A stretch of DNA of 38,321 bases from Spongiibacteraceae bacterium (GCA_030618505.1 JAUXDF010000003.1:1-38321), one strand, 5' to 3'. Counted from the first letter of the stretch, positions 1-9,286 are shown. Made by a program: numbers and translations. Notes: generated by a model not told the origin, from the letters alone.

Positions 1-1895
1 CGCGCAGATCCGTACGTGCGCTACTAACGCATACGGCTCCTACATCGAGTCAAACACGCAACCGCTGGTTCGGGTACGGGTGAATAACACGCGCTTTCGG
101 AATGAACTCATCAATCAAACGAGTGAATCGACGCCACGGAACTGACTGGCCCCGCTGACTTCGCCTCCTCATTGATTTGATCCATAATCGGATCACCGCT
201 GTTCTGAAGCTGTCTAACGTTTTCATGTTGCTCGGCACGGCATAATAATTAAAGTAACCTTGAACCACAACTTTCAACCACGCACCAACCTTTACCGGGC
301 GGTCGTGATAGCGCTGCTTTAGTACCGACTTAATAGCGTTGATTTTTCCTCGTTGCCGCTTTGCAATGGTTTTACGCAAAAGGGTAAATCCATCATCGCT
401 GCGACGACGTGAACAGCAATGCGTAAACCCCAAAAAATCAAATGTCTGGGGTTTTCCTTCGCCTCGCTCCTGTCGATTGCTCGCTGCAAATCGACCAAAC
501 TCTATCAAGTGGGTTTTGTCTGGGTTCACTGTTAATCTAAACTCTGCCAATCGCTCTGTCAGTGCTTGTTGTAAGCGCTCTCCATCACGTTTGTACTGGC
601 AACACATGACACTATCATCTGCATAGCGAACGACGTAAACTTCTCCGCGCGCATGGCGTTTCCGCCACTGATTTACCCATAGATCTAAAACGTAGTGCAG
701 GTAGATGTTGCCCAGTAAAGGGGATATCACTGCACCTTGTGGTGTTCCTACCACTGTCTTCGATCGACAACCCTCATCCATCACGCCTGCGGTTAATGTC
801 AATTTAATTAATCGCAAAATGCGTGGGTCTGCTATCCGGTGCTTCAGGAAGGCCATCATCCAATCATGGTTGATGTTATCGAAGAAACCTTGAATATCTG
901 CATCCAACACCCAACTAACTTTCTTGACGGTAATCGCCATGTACACCGCATCCAGCGCTCGATGTTGATTGCGCGCTGGACGGAAGCCATAACTAAACCC
1001 CAGAAAGTCTGTTTCGTAAATCGACTCGAGCACCCAGACCAAGGCTTGCTGAACAATTTTATCTTCCAAACAGGTAATCCCTATTGGTCGTTGTTCGCCA
1101 TTGGCTTTGGGTATCCAAAGTCGCTTTACAGATTGCGGCCTATACCGATTGCCATGCAGTCGCCGGCAAAGCTGTTTCAGTTTTGGCGCAAGATTCTCGC
1201 CGTACTGACTCCAGTTTTGACCATCCACTCCAACGGCGGCACGCTTATTTAAAGACCGATAGGCCTTCTCCAGCATCGCTTCGGTGATAGTGTGCATCAG
1301 ATTGTTGAATTGCAGCGAGTTGTTCCGTTTTGCTGCCGTGTGTAGCCGAGCTAATACAGGAAACGCTGTTGTTATGCTCTGAGTCATAGTCACGTCCGAT
1401 TAACTCCACTTTCTCTCTGTCAAGACACTTCGCTCCACCCACTCCGCCGCCGTACTCACAACATGGTTTTCGTGGCCTTGTTCGCGGGCTTCTTCACTAC
1501 TATTATCTTGTCCGACTTCCTACCCTATAGTTTTCAGGATTCGCTAAACACTTCCCCGAAAATACCACCGCTGGAACGGCGGTGGTTACTGGTAGGATCT
1601 CCCGAGTTCCGCACAAAAGACATCCGTACATGCACCAGGTCTACGACTCCGGAGAGTCGACTATCGCACTCACGATGTCGCGCGATGGTCGTATTGCCTT
1701 CCCCTTCAGACAACAGGGTCAGCACTCTCAAGTGGTGATTTCGGAGCTCAATACTGAGCCTGCACATTCCTCTGTCAACGCTTAACCGTTAGCCTTACGA
1801 CTAACCGCTCATGACTCGAGGCCTCAGCGGGTCGTTACCCCTTACTGAGTAGAGGGCTTTCACCTCCAATCTTTTGCCGATTTATCTCGGCGCTC
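1..1895 (-). mobile_element. Group II intron, 3' end cut by window edge
   Basis: A bacterial retroelement on the - strand made of a 5' ribozyme segment (about 1394-1895), an intron-encoded protein, and the start of the post-ORF structure (1-49). The 5' segment contains GCCGAGATAAATCGGC followed by TTGGAGGTGAAAGCC, the usual look of domain I near the 5' end. The roughly 500-nt length before the ORF is normal for domains I-III. After the ORF stop, the - strand reads GAGCCGTATGCG...CGCACGTACGG, a hairpin typical of group II introns just past the RT gene. Domains V and VI lie outside the window. The 5' boundary is uncertain: the best candidate is GAGCG at 1895-1891, one base off the GTGYG consensus. 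The intron is antisense to the adjacent ppnP and ends about 40 bp upstream of it. Confidence 0.8.
50..1393 (-). CDS. ltrA: Group II intron reverse transcriptase/maturase
   Basis: A 447-residue intron-encoded protein that helps the intron RNA fold and splice, and copies it into DNA at a target site. The RT domain occupies roughly residues 40-330, with FSYGFRPAR near 133-141, TPQGAVISPLLGNIYL near 217-232 and the catalytic YADD at 257-260. The maturase (X) domain follows, with GWLKVVVQGYFNYYAVPSNM. The protein ends in IHPYPNQRLRV with no HNH endonuclease domain, so it is an endonuclease-lacking class that would use nicked or replicating DNA as primer. The track start is a GTG; an ATG two codons later is equally possible. 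The frame is intact and the catalytic residues are present, so the protein may be active. The symbol is the generic family name. Confidence 0.92.
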   Translation of the reverse strand: MTMTQSITTAFPVLARLHTAAKRNNSLQFNNLMHTITEAMLEKAYRSLNKRAAVGVDGQNWSQYGENLAPKLKQLCRRLHGNRYRPQSVKRLWIPKANGEQRPIGITCLEDKIVQQALVWVLESIYETDFLGFSYGFRPARNQHRALDAVYMAITVKKVSWVLDADIQGFFDNINHDWMMAFLKHRIADPRILRLIKLTLTAGVMDEGCRSKTVVGTPQGAVISPLLGNIYLHYVLDLWVNQWRKRHARGEVYVVRYADDSVMCCQYKRDGERLQQALTERLAEFRLTVNPDKTHLIEFGRFAASNRQERGEGKPQTFDFLGFTHCCSRRRSDDGFTLLRKTIAKRQRGKINAIKSVLKQRYHDRPVKVGAWLKVVVQGYFNYYAVPSNMKTLDSFRTAVIRLWIKSMRRRSQRGQSVPWRRFTRLIDEFIPKARVIHPYPNQRLRV

Positions 1896-1938
1896 TGCCT
1901 GTCCCTGTTGGTTCTTGGTATTAATCAGAGGGAAATTT

Positions 1939-2256
1939 ATGTCTGCATTTAACAATGTAACGGTAATCAAAGCCGCCAGTATTTACTTTGATGGTAAAGC
2001 TACCAGTCGTAAAATTACTTTTGCCGATGGCAGTATAAAAACCTTAGGCATTATGATGGTGGGTGACTATGATTTTGCTACGGTTGAAAAAGAGTTAATG
2101 GAAATTTTAGCGGGCGATATTGATGTGTTGTTACCCAAGTCAACTAACTGGCAAACAGTTAATGCATGGCAATCTTTTTAAGTGAGCGCAAACGCTTCTT
2201 TTAAAATTCGCGCTAAAACACTGACTGACTATTGTTGTTCATATTTAGCAGAATAA
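1939..2256 (+). pseudogene. ppnP: Pyrimidine/purine nucleoside phosphorylase PpnP, interrupted by in-frame TAA
   Basis: PpnP (formerly YaiE/DUF1255) is a small single-domain cupin that phosphorolyses several nucleosides to base and ribose-1-phosphate. The ATG at 1939 has AGAGGGA upstream. The first 80 residues fit the family (GKATSRKITFADGSIKTLGIMMVGDYDF, then DIDVLLPKSTNWQ and the WQSF stretch). A TAA then occurs at 2179-2181. The same frame continues without any shift as VSANASFKIRAKTLTDYCCSYLAE to a second TAA at 2254, which is the normal family C terminus ending in a CCSY-like motif. A single substitution (for example GAA, CAA or AAA to TAA) would explain this. The truncated product lacks the last cupin strands. 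The group II intron lies immediately upstream and may have removed the promoter. Readthrough or a sequencing error cannot be excluded. Confidence 0.85.
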
Positions 2257-2297
2257 TTTTTATAGTCACTCAAAAAAATCTAAAATAGATAGGTATA

Positions 2298-2337
2298 CCA
2301 AGCCACTTGAAGATGCAATATTCAGCAGGTGGCTTGG
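2298..2337. terminator. Stem-loop between convergent ppnP and DUF1254 gene
   Basis: CCAAGCCACTTG pairs with CAGGTGGCTTGG (12 bp with one G-U) around a 16-nt loop. It lies between two convergently oriented genes and can form on either strand. Neither side has a long immediate U-run, although the - strand has TTTTTTT about 25 nt further on. It is a plausible weak bidirectional terminator. Confidence 0.5.
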
Positions 2338-2392
2338 ATTCTATTAGAACAGAGATCAAAGTGTTATTTTCATCCCTTCAATCATGCTCCTT

Positions 2393-3946
2393 TTATTTAA
2401 GTTTGCGGAAGTCTTTCACTTTATTAATTACTGGAAACTTATAGGTGTCGTCAAAAAATGCTTTACCAGCACCATAACCACGCATATAAGGGAACCAACC
2501 ACGCTCAGGTAGCGTTCTAACAAAGTTAGCTTCCCAACCTTTAGGCGCTTTACCTGGACCTAAAAGCATATAATAAGAACCATCTGGGTTTGTACGAAGA
2601 CCAGGGGTTCTGCTACCTACCGTTGCTTTACCATCGCCATTTTTTTCACGATTATCAATAACCGTTCGAGTATCTGTATCATAAATTACAATCGACCAGA
2701 ATAGAGATGCAGGAACATCTTTCTCGATACGGATAATGTAGTTTTCCTCACCATGTAATCTAGCGCCAGTTTCATCTTCAAATTTACCAATGTACGCTTG
2801 AGCTCGCCCTCCTGTACGCGGAATAGTCATAGCAGGAGAGGTAGTAATTGCTTCATAGGTGTAACGAGCACGAGGATCAAAGATGTCATAGTATCTCATG
2901 CGTTGATTGCCTTTAATGCCATCACCCCATTTACCACCAAGAACCATGCGCCAGTTATTTTGACGTAAAACACCATCTAATCTTTCATTGAAGACAAAAG
3001 TCTTCGCCATTAGCTCGCCCTGTAATGCACCGTCGATTAATATTTTTTTCTGACGTTCGGTAGGGTTGAATGGTTTACCTTTTTCAATACCTAATGTTTT
3101 TAGCCAGTACATGAATAATCTATCACGCTCCATCACTAGCTCTTCATTGATCGCTATATGAAGCATTTCCCAATAAGCTAATCCACGAGGTTGATAGCTC
3201 ACCAGTAATTGATCGTTTGCATCTAAATGTTTAGTAACTGGTTTTTCTCCGTAGTAATTTATATACATTTTACTACTTAGTTCTTTAATTTTTTCAGGAG
3301 AACCAATAATACGACCTAATAATAATACGCGGTTTGTTTTAACATGGTGGACATGGAAGTCATCTGTAAGTGCTGAAGGTTCAGGTATCGTATCAACAGG
3401 CGTATTTGGACCTACAATAATATGTCTGCCACCATGACCCGCCTGAGCACTAAATAAGCCAACATCATCAGGGCTTGCTTGCCAGCTATCAACAACCATA
3501 CCGACAACTGTACCCGCGGGAATATCTAAGATAACGGCGGATTTACTGGTATCGGAAGTGGCGACGAAATAAGTGCTGGATTCATTTGCCGTTAAAACAC
3601 CTCTACGTTCATTGAAAGTGCTGATAGTAGCGAACCTGTTGTCGCCATAACCTTTAACTTTCTCTGTAAGCTCGTGTCTAATACGAGTAATGCCTACAAT
3701 CGGTAAGCCCCATAGATAAAGCTGAGTAGCACGTTGATGATCCATGAGATCATACATTTTATCAGCTGTTTCATGTGTTGGAAAACTATGATCAAGTTCA
3801 TATTCACCAAAAAATGTTTTTACTTTTCCGGTAATTGGCATCAAGCTTTCAAACTCTTTTTCAGTCTGAATTTCAGACAGTGCCATACTGGGAATTAATA
3901 AAACAGACATGGCAATGCTTAACAATAATTTCACTTTTATTTTCAT
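2393..3946 (-). CDS. DUF1254/DUF1214 domain protein, secreted
   Basis: A 517-residue protein of unknown molecular function. It starts with a Sec signal peptide (MKIKVKLLLSIAMSVLLIPSMALS, cleavage likely after residue 24), so the mature protein should be periplasmic or exported. The N-terminal half fits DUF1254 (ATQLYLWGLPIVGITR near residues 75-90, then a long beta-rich stretch). The C-terminal part fits DUF1214 (VPASLFWSIVIYDTDTRTVI, then PDGSYYMLLGPGKAPKGWEANFVRT and GWFPYMRGYG). AAAAAGGAAAA precedes the ATG. It is followed upstream by a second gene of the same architecture, making a tandem pair. The family is common in marine and soil proteobacteria, with no established reaction, and none is assigned here. 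Confidence 0.88.
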   Translation of the reverse strand: MKIKVKLLLSIAMSVLLIPSMALSEIQTEKEFESLMPITGKVKTFFGEYELDHSFPTHETADKMYDLMDHQRATQLYLWGLPIVGITRIRHELTEKVKGYGDNRFATISTFNERRGVLTANESSTYFVATSDTSKSAVILDIPAGTVVGMVVDSWQASPDDVGLFSAQAGHGGRHIIVGPNTPVDTIPEPSALTDDFHVHHVKTNRVLLLGRIIGSPEKIKELSSKMYINYYGEKPVTKHLDANDQLLVSYQPRGLAYWEMLHIAINEELVMERDRLFMYWLKTLGIEKGKPFNPTERQKKILIDGALQGELMAKTFVFNERLDGVLRQNNWRMVLGGKWGDGIKGNQRMRYYDIFDPRARYTYEAITTSPAMTIPRTGGRAQAYIGKFEDETGARLHGEENYIIRIEKDVPASLFWSIVIYDTDTRTVIDNREKNGDGKATVGSRTPGLRTNPDGSYYMLLGPGKAPKGWEANFVRTLPERGWFPYMRGYGAGKAFFDDTYKFPVINKVKDFRKLK

Positions 3947-4073
3947 ATTTTTTTCCTTTTTTAGCTACCGCGTACTCAGATTTGAACCCATATTTCACTT
4001 ATTGTAATTCAGGAATTATGAAATGGTATGTACATTCCTCATAACTCCTAAATTTAAGACCTAATCAGTGATT

Positions 4074-5621
4074 TTAATTTATTTTTTCAAAATCATTTAA
4101 TTTCCATGATCCATCCCAAAAAGTCTCAGTAGGACCATACCAACGAAAATAGGCGTGCCATGTTTTTCCTGGTATTGTTTGAACCCAGTTATTCTCTTTA
4201 CCTTCTGGCGCTGTTGGCCCTAAATAAAGATCTACAGATCCGTCTTCATTATAATCTAAGTCTGAAATTCTATTATTAAACTCAACACCTCGTTGTTCGG
4301 TTTCAATAAATGAGCGTGTTTCTACGTCGTAAATAGCTAAAGACCAAAAATGCTTAGCTGGCACATCAGCATCAACATGTAATTTGTAGGTGTTTTCACC
4401 AAAAAACCAATTGCTGTCACGATCTTTTGCGATAGCCGCATAAGTTTGCCCAAACCCTGGTGGGTATTCACGTGGCGTCCATACTTGTTGTACTGACACT
4501 ATTTGATACCAAAGGATTGACCTTGGTGTGTAGGCGCCATAGTTTTCTTCTCTTTGTCCTTCAAAATCAGACATAATTTTAAGATTCAACCATTCAGTGT
4601 CATCATACACGTGCCTAAGTTTAGGGTTTTTCAAGTTATCAGGAATCTTGTACCGAATAGTAAACGCTTCGTTTACAAGCATTGCGTGTCCAATAGTTTC
4701 TGCTTCAATCAGTATTTTCTTTAAACGTTCATCTGGGTTAAAAGGCTTTCCTTTTTCAATACCTATTTCTCGCAGCATAGATAGTGCATAAAGATCACGC
4801 TCTTCAATCTCAAGATTTTGAATTACCTCATTAATCTGTTCCCAATATTTAAGTCCTTTTTGGCGATTAATTCTATATTCTTTTCCACCCGTGGCAGGAT
4901 CACCCATTAAAACAAATTTCTTTTTAAAGGTGGGATCGCTGAGAGGATATGTTTTAATTTGTTGCAGTAGTGTCGTCGCTTTTTCCGCCGTCATATCCTT
5001 AGACAAAGGGACTCGTGTTATGGAATATACTTGGTAAGTCTTTGCCTGTGCAATTTGGTAACCCGACGGAATATCACCTTCATAGTTAGGTGGAAGAATT
5101 AATATTTTATCTCCCTTGGCTCTATTAGGGCCAACCATACCAAAGTCATAAAATGCTCGATTCCATTCATCGTAAAACCCTGCATTAATAGGGCCGGCAG
5201 GCACCTCATAAACAACTGGACCACCCGTTTTACGTAAATCAATATTATCAAAAAGATAAACTACCGACTGGTTTGGTGTTAAAACCTCATGACCTGCATG
5301 CACTTTCTCATTGTAGAGCATCGCTCCTAGGTTCTGTACACCGATTTCATCCATAGCCTTTTCAAATAAATAAGTATTATAAGCGGCCTCAACCCAGAAA
5401 ACAGACTGCGTTGCTCTTTGAAAATCAAGTTCATCAAATAGCTTTTGCGAACTCGCGGCTGTAGGTAAATCATGATCGAAATCTAACTTCCCAATTTTTG
5501 AATCCAAGGTTTTTTTATATTCTACACCCGAAGTTGATTGTGCTTTCGTGGTTGTATTTGCACAACTTATAACAAATGAAATAGTTGATATAAGCAGCAA
5601 AGCCTTCGCTATTTTTTTCAT
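4074..5621 (-). CDS. DUF1254/DUF1214 domain lipoprotein
   Basis: A 515-residue paralogue of the next gene on the same strand, with the same two-domain layout: DUF1254 in the N-terminal half (LDFQRATQSVFWVEAAYNT near residue 66 onward) and DUF1214 at the C terminus (VPAKHFWSLAIYDVETRSFI, LYLGPTAPEGKENNWVQT, WHAYFRWYGPTETF). The N terminus is a lipoprotein signal with a lipobox ending FVISCA, placing the lipidated cysteine at about residue 20, so it is probably membrane-anchored. AAAAGGAAA lies 5 nt before the ATG. The gene starts only 20 bp past the stop of the tnsA fragment. The two paralogues may be co-transcribed (about 130 bp apart) and differ in localisation. Substrate and function are unknown. 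Confidence 0.88.
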   Translation of the reverse strand: MKKIAKALLLISTISFVISCANTTTKAQSTSGVEYKKTLDSKIGKLDFDHDLPTAASSQKLFDELDFQRATQSVFWVEAAYNTYLFEKAMDEIGVQNLGAMLYNEKVHAGHEVLTPNQSVVYLFDNIDLRKTGGPVVYEVPAGPINAGFYDEWNRAFYDFGMVGPNRAKGDKILILPPNYEGDIPSGYQIAQAKTYQVYSITRVPLSKDMTAEKATTLLQQIKTYPLSDPTFKKKFVLMGDPATGGKEYRINRQKGLKYWEQINEVIQNLEIEERDLYALSMLREIGIEKGKPFNPDERLKKILIEAETIGHAMLVNEAFTIRYKIPDNLKNPKLRHVYDDTEWLNLKIMSDFEGQREENYGAYTPRSILWYQIVSVQQVWTPREYPPGFGQTYAAIAKDRDSNWFFGENTYKLHVDADVPAKHFWSLAIYDVETRSFIETEQRGVEFNNRISDLDYNEDGSVDLYLGPTAPEGKENNWVQTIPGKTWHAYFRWYGPTETFWDGSWKLNDFEKIN

Positions 5622-5641
5622 AACATTTCCTTTTCATAAGT

Positions 5642-5962
5642 TTATTTATAGAGAAGCCAAGATAGTTTCCCCCTTAAAATCAACAAACAGGGAAATTGCT
5701 CACGAATATCGACAACAATTGAAGCCCAATCATACAACAGGAATGCCGCCAATTCCAAATCAGATAATAGGTGGACGATTCGACCATGTGTTATTGCGGG
5801 CCGTCGATGAACACGACCCTTGCTAGGTACATCGCGAACTTCAAGAAAAGGCTTATATGATTTCCCGGTGCCTGCGCCCCTGCCATCTTTAAAGCGTTTG
5901 CGGATTTTGGGCTCTAAGAGCTCAATTACTGGTTTAGGGGAAGGTTCAAGAAAGGTGCTCAT
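5642..5962 (-). pseudogene. tnsA: Truncated Tn7-like transposase subunit TnsA (N-terminal fragment)
   Basis: A 106-codon ORF whose first 90 or so residues match the N terminus of Tn7 TnsA, the nuclease that cuts the 5' ends of the transposon. Matching stretches include KDGRGAGTGKSYKPFLEV, VPSKGRVHR, GRIVHLLSDLELAAFL and VVDIREQFP. Tn7 TnsA is about 270 residues, with catalytic Glu63, Asp114, Gln130 and Lys132. Here only the Glu of LSDLE survives. After FP the sequence becomes unrelated (CLLILRGKLSW) and stops, so the catalytic core is lost, with the breakpoint near 5690. It starts just inside a Tn7-type right end and reads away from glmS, exactly as tnsA does in Tn7 at attTn7. It is a remnant, not a functional gene. 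Confidence 0.88.
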
Positions 5963-6040
5963 AGAAAGATTCCAAACTACGCCTGAATTTTAAGCATAGC
6001 TTAGAAAGCTGAAAGTATGACACTTTATTGTAAGCTTACA
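5690..6040 (-). mobile_element. Tn7-like transposon remnant (right end plus tnsA 5' part) at attTn7
   Basis: Read from glmS, the element begins TGTAAGCTTACAATAAAGTG. Tn7R begins TGTGGGCGGACAATAAAGTC, so the terminal TGT and the ACAATAAAGT core of the outermost TnsB site sit at the same spacing. The TGT lies 25 bp beyond the glmS TAA, the canonical Tn7 insertion distance. The bases ATAGC at 6041-6045 are where a 5-bp target duplication would be expected. Inward of the end comes the truncated tnsA. No tnsB, tnsC or tnsD and no left end are visible, so most of the element has been deleted or replaced. Confidence 0.82.
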
Positions 6041-6065
6041 ATAGCGGTATCTCCCATTTTTAGAA

Positions 6066-7898
6066 TTACTCCACTGTCACCGATTTAGCTAAATTACGCG
6101 GCTGATCTACATCCGTACCTTTTAACACGGCCACATGATAGGAAAGCAACTGCAGAGGCAGGGTATATAAAATAGGTGCGACAATATCGGCTGCATGGGG
6201 AACATTAATTACGCTTACTCCCTCCTCATTTTTAAACCCTGCATCACTATCAGCAAATACATACAGCTTGCCACCACGTGCTCGCACTTCTTCCAGGTTC
6301 GATTTTAGCTTTTCAAGCAACTCATCATTAGGCGCTACAGCAACAATTGGCATATCTTCATCGACCAATGCCAGCGGGCCATGTTTAAGCTCACCCGCAG
6401 GGTAGGATTCGGCATGGATATAGGATATCTCCTTCAGCTTTAATGCCCCCTCCATCGCAACAGGGTAGAGCACGCCACGGCCCAGAAACAGTGCGTGACG
6501 CTTATCTGCAAAGGCTTGTGACATCTTTTGTATTGGGCCATCAAGCTCCAGCGCCCGTTCCAACAAAGAGGGAGTTTGATGCAAAGCCATAACAATTTTT
6601 TCTTCCTGCTCCGCACTCATACCATGGCGACGTCCCAGTGCCAAAGTCAGGATTAACAAGGCAACCAGTTGGGTAGTAAAGGCCTTGGTTGAAGCAACGC
6701 CAATTTCCGGACCAGCAAAGGTCATTAATGCCAGATCGGACTCTCTAACCAATGAGCTTTGTGCAACATTGCAAATAGTCATTGTTGAGGTATAACCCAA
6801 GCCCTTTGCCAAACGTAAGGCGGCGAGAGTATCGGCTGTTTCACCGGATTGAGAGATGGTAATTAACAGGGTATTTTTTTGTACCACAAATTTTCTATAA
6901 CGAAACTCACTGGCCACCTCGACACGACAAGGTATATTGGCTACTCCCTCAAACCAGTATTTGGCCACCATCCCAGAATGATAGCTGGTACCGCAGGCTA
7001 CAATCTGTACCGCTTCCACTTGATCAAGTATCGCTTTAGCATCTGCACCGAAGGATTCTTCAATGATTGTTTTTTTACCGATACGCCCTTGTAAAGTATC
7101 TTTAATAACCTCGGGCTGCTCGTAAATCTCCTTAAGCATATAGTGGCGGTATTGGCCTTTTTCAGCAGCTTCAGCACTTTCATGTATATGCTCTTGCTTT
7201 CGCTCTACGCTTTCACCCTTACTGTTCCAGATATGAAAACTATCCGGTGTAATTTCTGCCATATCACCTTCTTCAAGGTAAATAAATCGATCAGTAACCT
7301 GCCGTAATGCCAGTTGATCGGAGGCCAGAAAATTTTCTCCCAAACCTAATCCCAACACCAAGGGGCTGCCACTTCGGGCAGCAATAATTTTTTCAGGCTC
7401 AGCAGTGCTGATAACAGCCAAACCAAAAGCTCCCTCAAGCTCAGTAATTGTAGAGCGAAGGGCTGACATTAAATCAGCATTGGTTTTCAGTTTTTCTTTA
7501 AGCAAATGGACAATTACTTCAGTATCGGTTTCTGACTGAAATTCATAACCCTTTTGTTTCAGCGACTGTCTTAGCTCATCGTGGTTTTCAATAATACCAT
7601 TATGCACCAAAGCAATTTCCTCTCCCGATTGATGCGGGTGGGCATTGCTTTGTGAGGGTTTACCGTGGGTAGCCCAACGGGTATGGGAAATACCAACCGA
7701 TCCACTAAGTGGACTTTTATTTAGGCTGTCTTCCAATGCAGCGACTTTTCCAAGCTCTTTAACACAAGCGAGGTTATGTTGTGCATCAATGAGTGCGATG
7801 CCAGCTGAGTCATAACCTCGATATTCAAGACGTTTAAGACCTTCCACTAAAATAGCAGCTACTTCTCTTTTAGCTGCCGCGCCAACTATGCCACACAT
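6066..7898 (-). CDS. glmS: Glutamine-fructose-6-phosphate aminotransferase (isomerizing)
   Basis: Makes glucosamine-6-phosphate from fructose-6-phosphate and glutamine, the first step to UDP-GlcNAc for peptidoglycan and LPS. It has 610 residues (E. coli 609). The N terminus MCGIVGAA provides the catalytic Cys2 of the glutaminase domain, followed by HTRWATHG and HNGIIENH. Two SIS domains follow, with CGTSYHSG and SQSGETADT in the first and [18 protein letters not shown] in the second. The C terminus [11 protein letters not shown] is the strongly conserved stretch whose DNA is the TnsD recognition target, consistent with the Tn7 end found just downstream. It lies 23 bp after glmU, presumably in one operon. 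Confidence 0.98.
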   Translation of the reverse strand: MCGIVGAAAKREVAAILVEGLKRLEYRGYDSAGIALIDAQHNLACVKELGKVAALEDSLNKSPLSGSVGISHTRWATHGKPSQSNAHPHQSGEEIALVHNGIIENHDELRQSLKQKGYEFQSETDTEVIVHLLKEKLKTNADLMSALRSTITELEGAFGLAVISTAEPEKIIAARSGSPLVLGLGLGENFLASDQLALRQVTDRFIYLEEGDMAEITPDSFHIWNSKGESVERKQEHIHESAEAAEKGQYRHYMLKEIYEQPEVIKDTLQGRIGKKTIIEESFGADAKAILDQVEAVQIVACGTSYHSGMVAKYWFEGVANIPCRVEVASEFRYRKFVVQKNTLLITISQSGETADTLAALRLAKGLGYTSTMTICNVAQSSLVRESDLALMTFAGPEIGVASTKAFTTQLVALLILTLALGRRHGMSAEQEEKIVMALHQTPSLLERALELDGPIQKMSQAFADKRHALFLGRGVLYPVAMEGALKLKEISYIHAESYPAGELKHGPLALVDEDMPIVAVAPNDELLEKLKSNLEEVRARGGKLYVFADSDAGFKNEEGVSVINVPHAADIVAPILYTLPLQLLSYHVAVLKGTDVDQPRNLAKSVTVE

Positions 7899-7921
7899 AC
7901 TTTATGTCCTTTATATATTGA

Positions 7922-9286
7922 TTACGATTTTTTTACTGGTCGCTGCCAGCTTGTAATGTTTTTTTGTTTACCACGTGCAACAGCAAGGTTGTTATCACTC
8001 ACTTCTCTGGTAATAGTTGAACCTGCACCAACGGTAGCTTCTTTGCCAATAGTAACGGGGGCAACCAATGAGGTGTTGGAACCAATAAATGCGCCATCAT
8101 TAATTTTAGTTTTGAATTTATTAACGCCATCATAATTGCAGGTTATCGTGCCAGCGCCAATATTTACACCACTACCGATTTCTGCATCTCCAATATAACT
8201 GAGATGGCTTACTTTGGAGCCTTCGCCAATAATGGTTTTTTTGGTTTCTACAAAATTACCAATTTTTGCTTTTTCTGCCAATTGACTACCTGGTCGCAAA
8301 CGAGCAAAGGGGCCAATAACACAATCAGCGGCAACGCTGGCCTGTTCCAAAATACTGTTAGCTTTTATTTCTACATTATCGCCAATACTGCTGTCGCTGA
8401 TAATACAGTTAGAGGCTATTGTTACATTGTCTCCAATACTAACCTTTCCTTCAAATATCACATTGGTATCAATAATTACGTCGGTACCGACAGTGATTTC
8501 GCCACGCAAATCAAAGCGTGAAGGATCTTTTAAAGTGACGCCCTGCTCCTGAAGTTCTCTCGCCTGGCATAACTGAAACCATCGCTCGAGGTCCGAAAGC
8601 TGAAGACGATTATTGACACCCTGCACTTCTTGCTCGGAATCAGGATGAACCGTCTTTATTTCAATACCCTGATTGGCCGCCATCTCAATAATATCGGTAA
8701 GGTAATACTCCCCCTGAGCATTATTATTCGATAATTTTGGCAACCATTCTCGTAAATGACTGGATTTTACTGCCAGTATGCCTGTATTGATTTCACGTAT
8801 ATTTAACTGAGCCGTATCCGCATCTTTATGCTCAACAATAGCCGTTACTGAGCCTGAAGCTGAACGAACAATTCGCCCATAACCAGCAGCGTCATCGAGT
8901 TCCACCGTTAGCAATGCAATTGATTGCTCTGTCACCAATGAAACCATACTTTTAAGGGTCGATAGGCGAGTAAGCGGAACATCACCATAGAGAATTAATG
9001 TAATACTGTCCTCTTTTAAAAAAGGCAGCGCCTGCTGTACAGCATGTCCTGTTCCCAGTTGCTGCTGCTGGGTAATCCATTGGATATCTTCGTTAACGAA
9101 GCGCTCTTTTACTAAGTCCGCACCATGGCCAATAATAACCTGTAAATGCGTGTGTTCCAGCTGCTGTGCAGTATCAATAACATGTTTTAGCAACGATTTT
9201 CCGGCAAGATCATGTAAGACTTTCGGCAACTTTGATCGCATTCTACTGCCTTGACCCGCTGCCAGAATAACAACATCTATGTTCAT
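7922..9286 (-). CDS. glmU: Bifunctional UDP-GlcNAc pyrophosphorylase / glucosamine-1-P acetyltransferase
   Basis: Acetylates glucosamine-1-phosphate and couples it to UTP to give UDP-GlcNAc. It has 454 residues (E. coli 456). The N-terminal nucleotidyltransferase domain carries LAAGQGSRMRSKLPK at residues 8-22, QQQQLGTGHAVQQ and YGDVPL. From about residue 250 the sequence becomes the hexapeptide-repeat left-handed beta-helix of the acetyltransferase (for example GDNVTIASNCIISDSSIGDN), with RLRPGSQLAEKAKIGNFVETK and NYDGVNKFKTKIN. AAGGAAAG precedes the ATG. A strong terminator separates it from atpC, so glmU-glmS is a distinct unit. Confidence 0.98.
   Translation of the reverse strand: MNIDVVILAAGQGSRMRSKLPKVLHDLAGKSLLKHVIDTAQQLEHTHLQVIIGHGADLVKERFVNEDIQWITQQQQLGTGHAVQQALPFLKEDSITLILYGDVPLTRLSTLKSMVSLVTEQSIALLTVELDDAAGYGRIVRSASGSVTAIVEHKDADTAQLNIREINTGILAVKSSHLREWLPKLSNNNAQGEYYLTDIIEMAANQGIEIKTVHPDSEQEVQGVNNRLQLSDLERWFQLCQARELQEQGVTLKDPSRFDLRGEITVGTDVIIDTNVIFEGKVSIGDNVTIASNCIISDSSIGDNVEIKANSILEQASVAADCVIGPFARLRPGSQLAEKAKIGNFVETKKTIIGEGSKVSHLSYIGDAEIGSGVNIGAGTITCNYDGVNKFKTKINDGAFIGSNTSLVAPVTIGKEATVGAGSTITREVSDNNLAVARGKQKNITSWQRPVKKS

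Noticed and set aside
839-1252. 137-codon + strand ORF and other + strand ORFs under the RT gene
   Set aside because: Shadow frames of the intron RT on the opposite strand; no independent support.
3990-4014. ACAATAAGTG-like sequence that might be a TnsB site or Tn7 left end
   Set aside because: No terminal TGT at the correct distance, no ATAGC duplication, and no repeated sites nearby.
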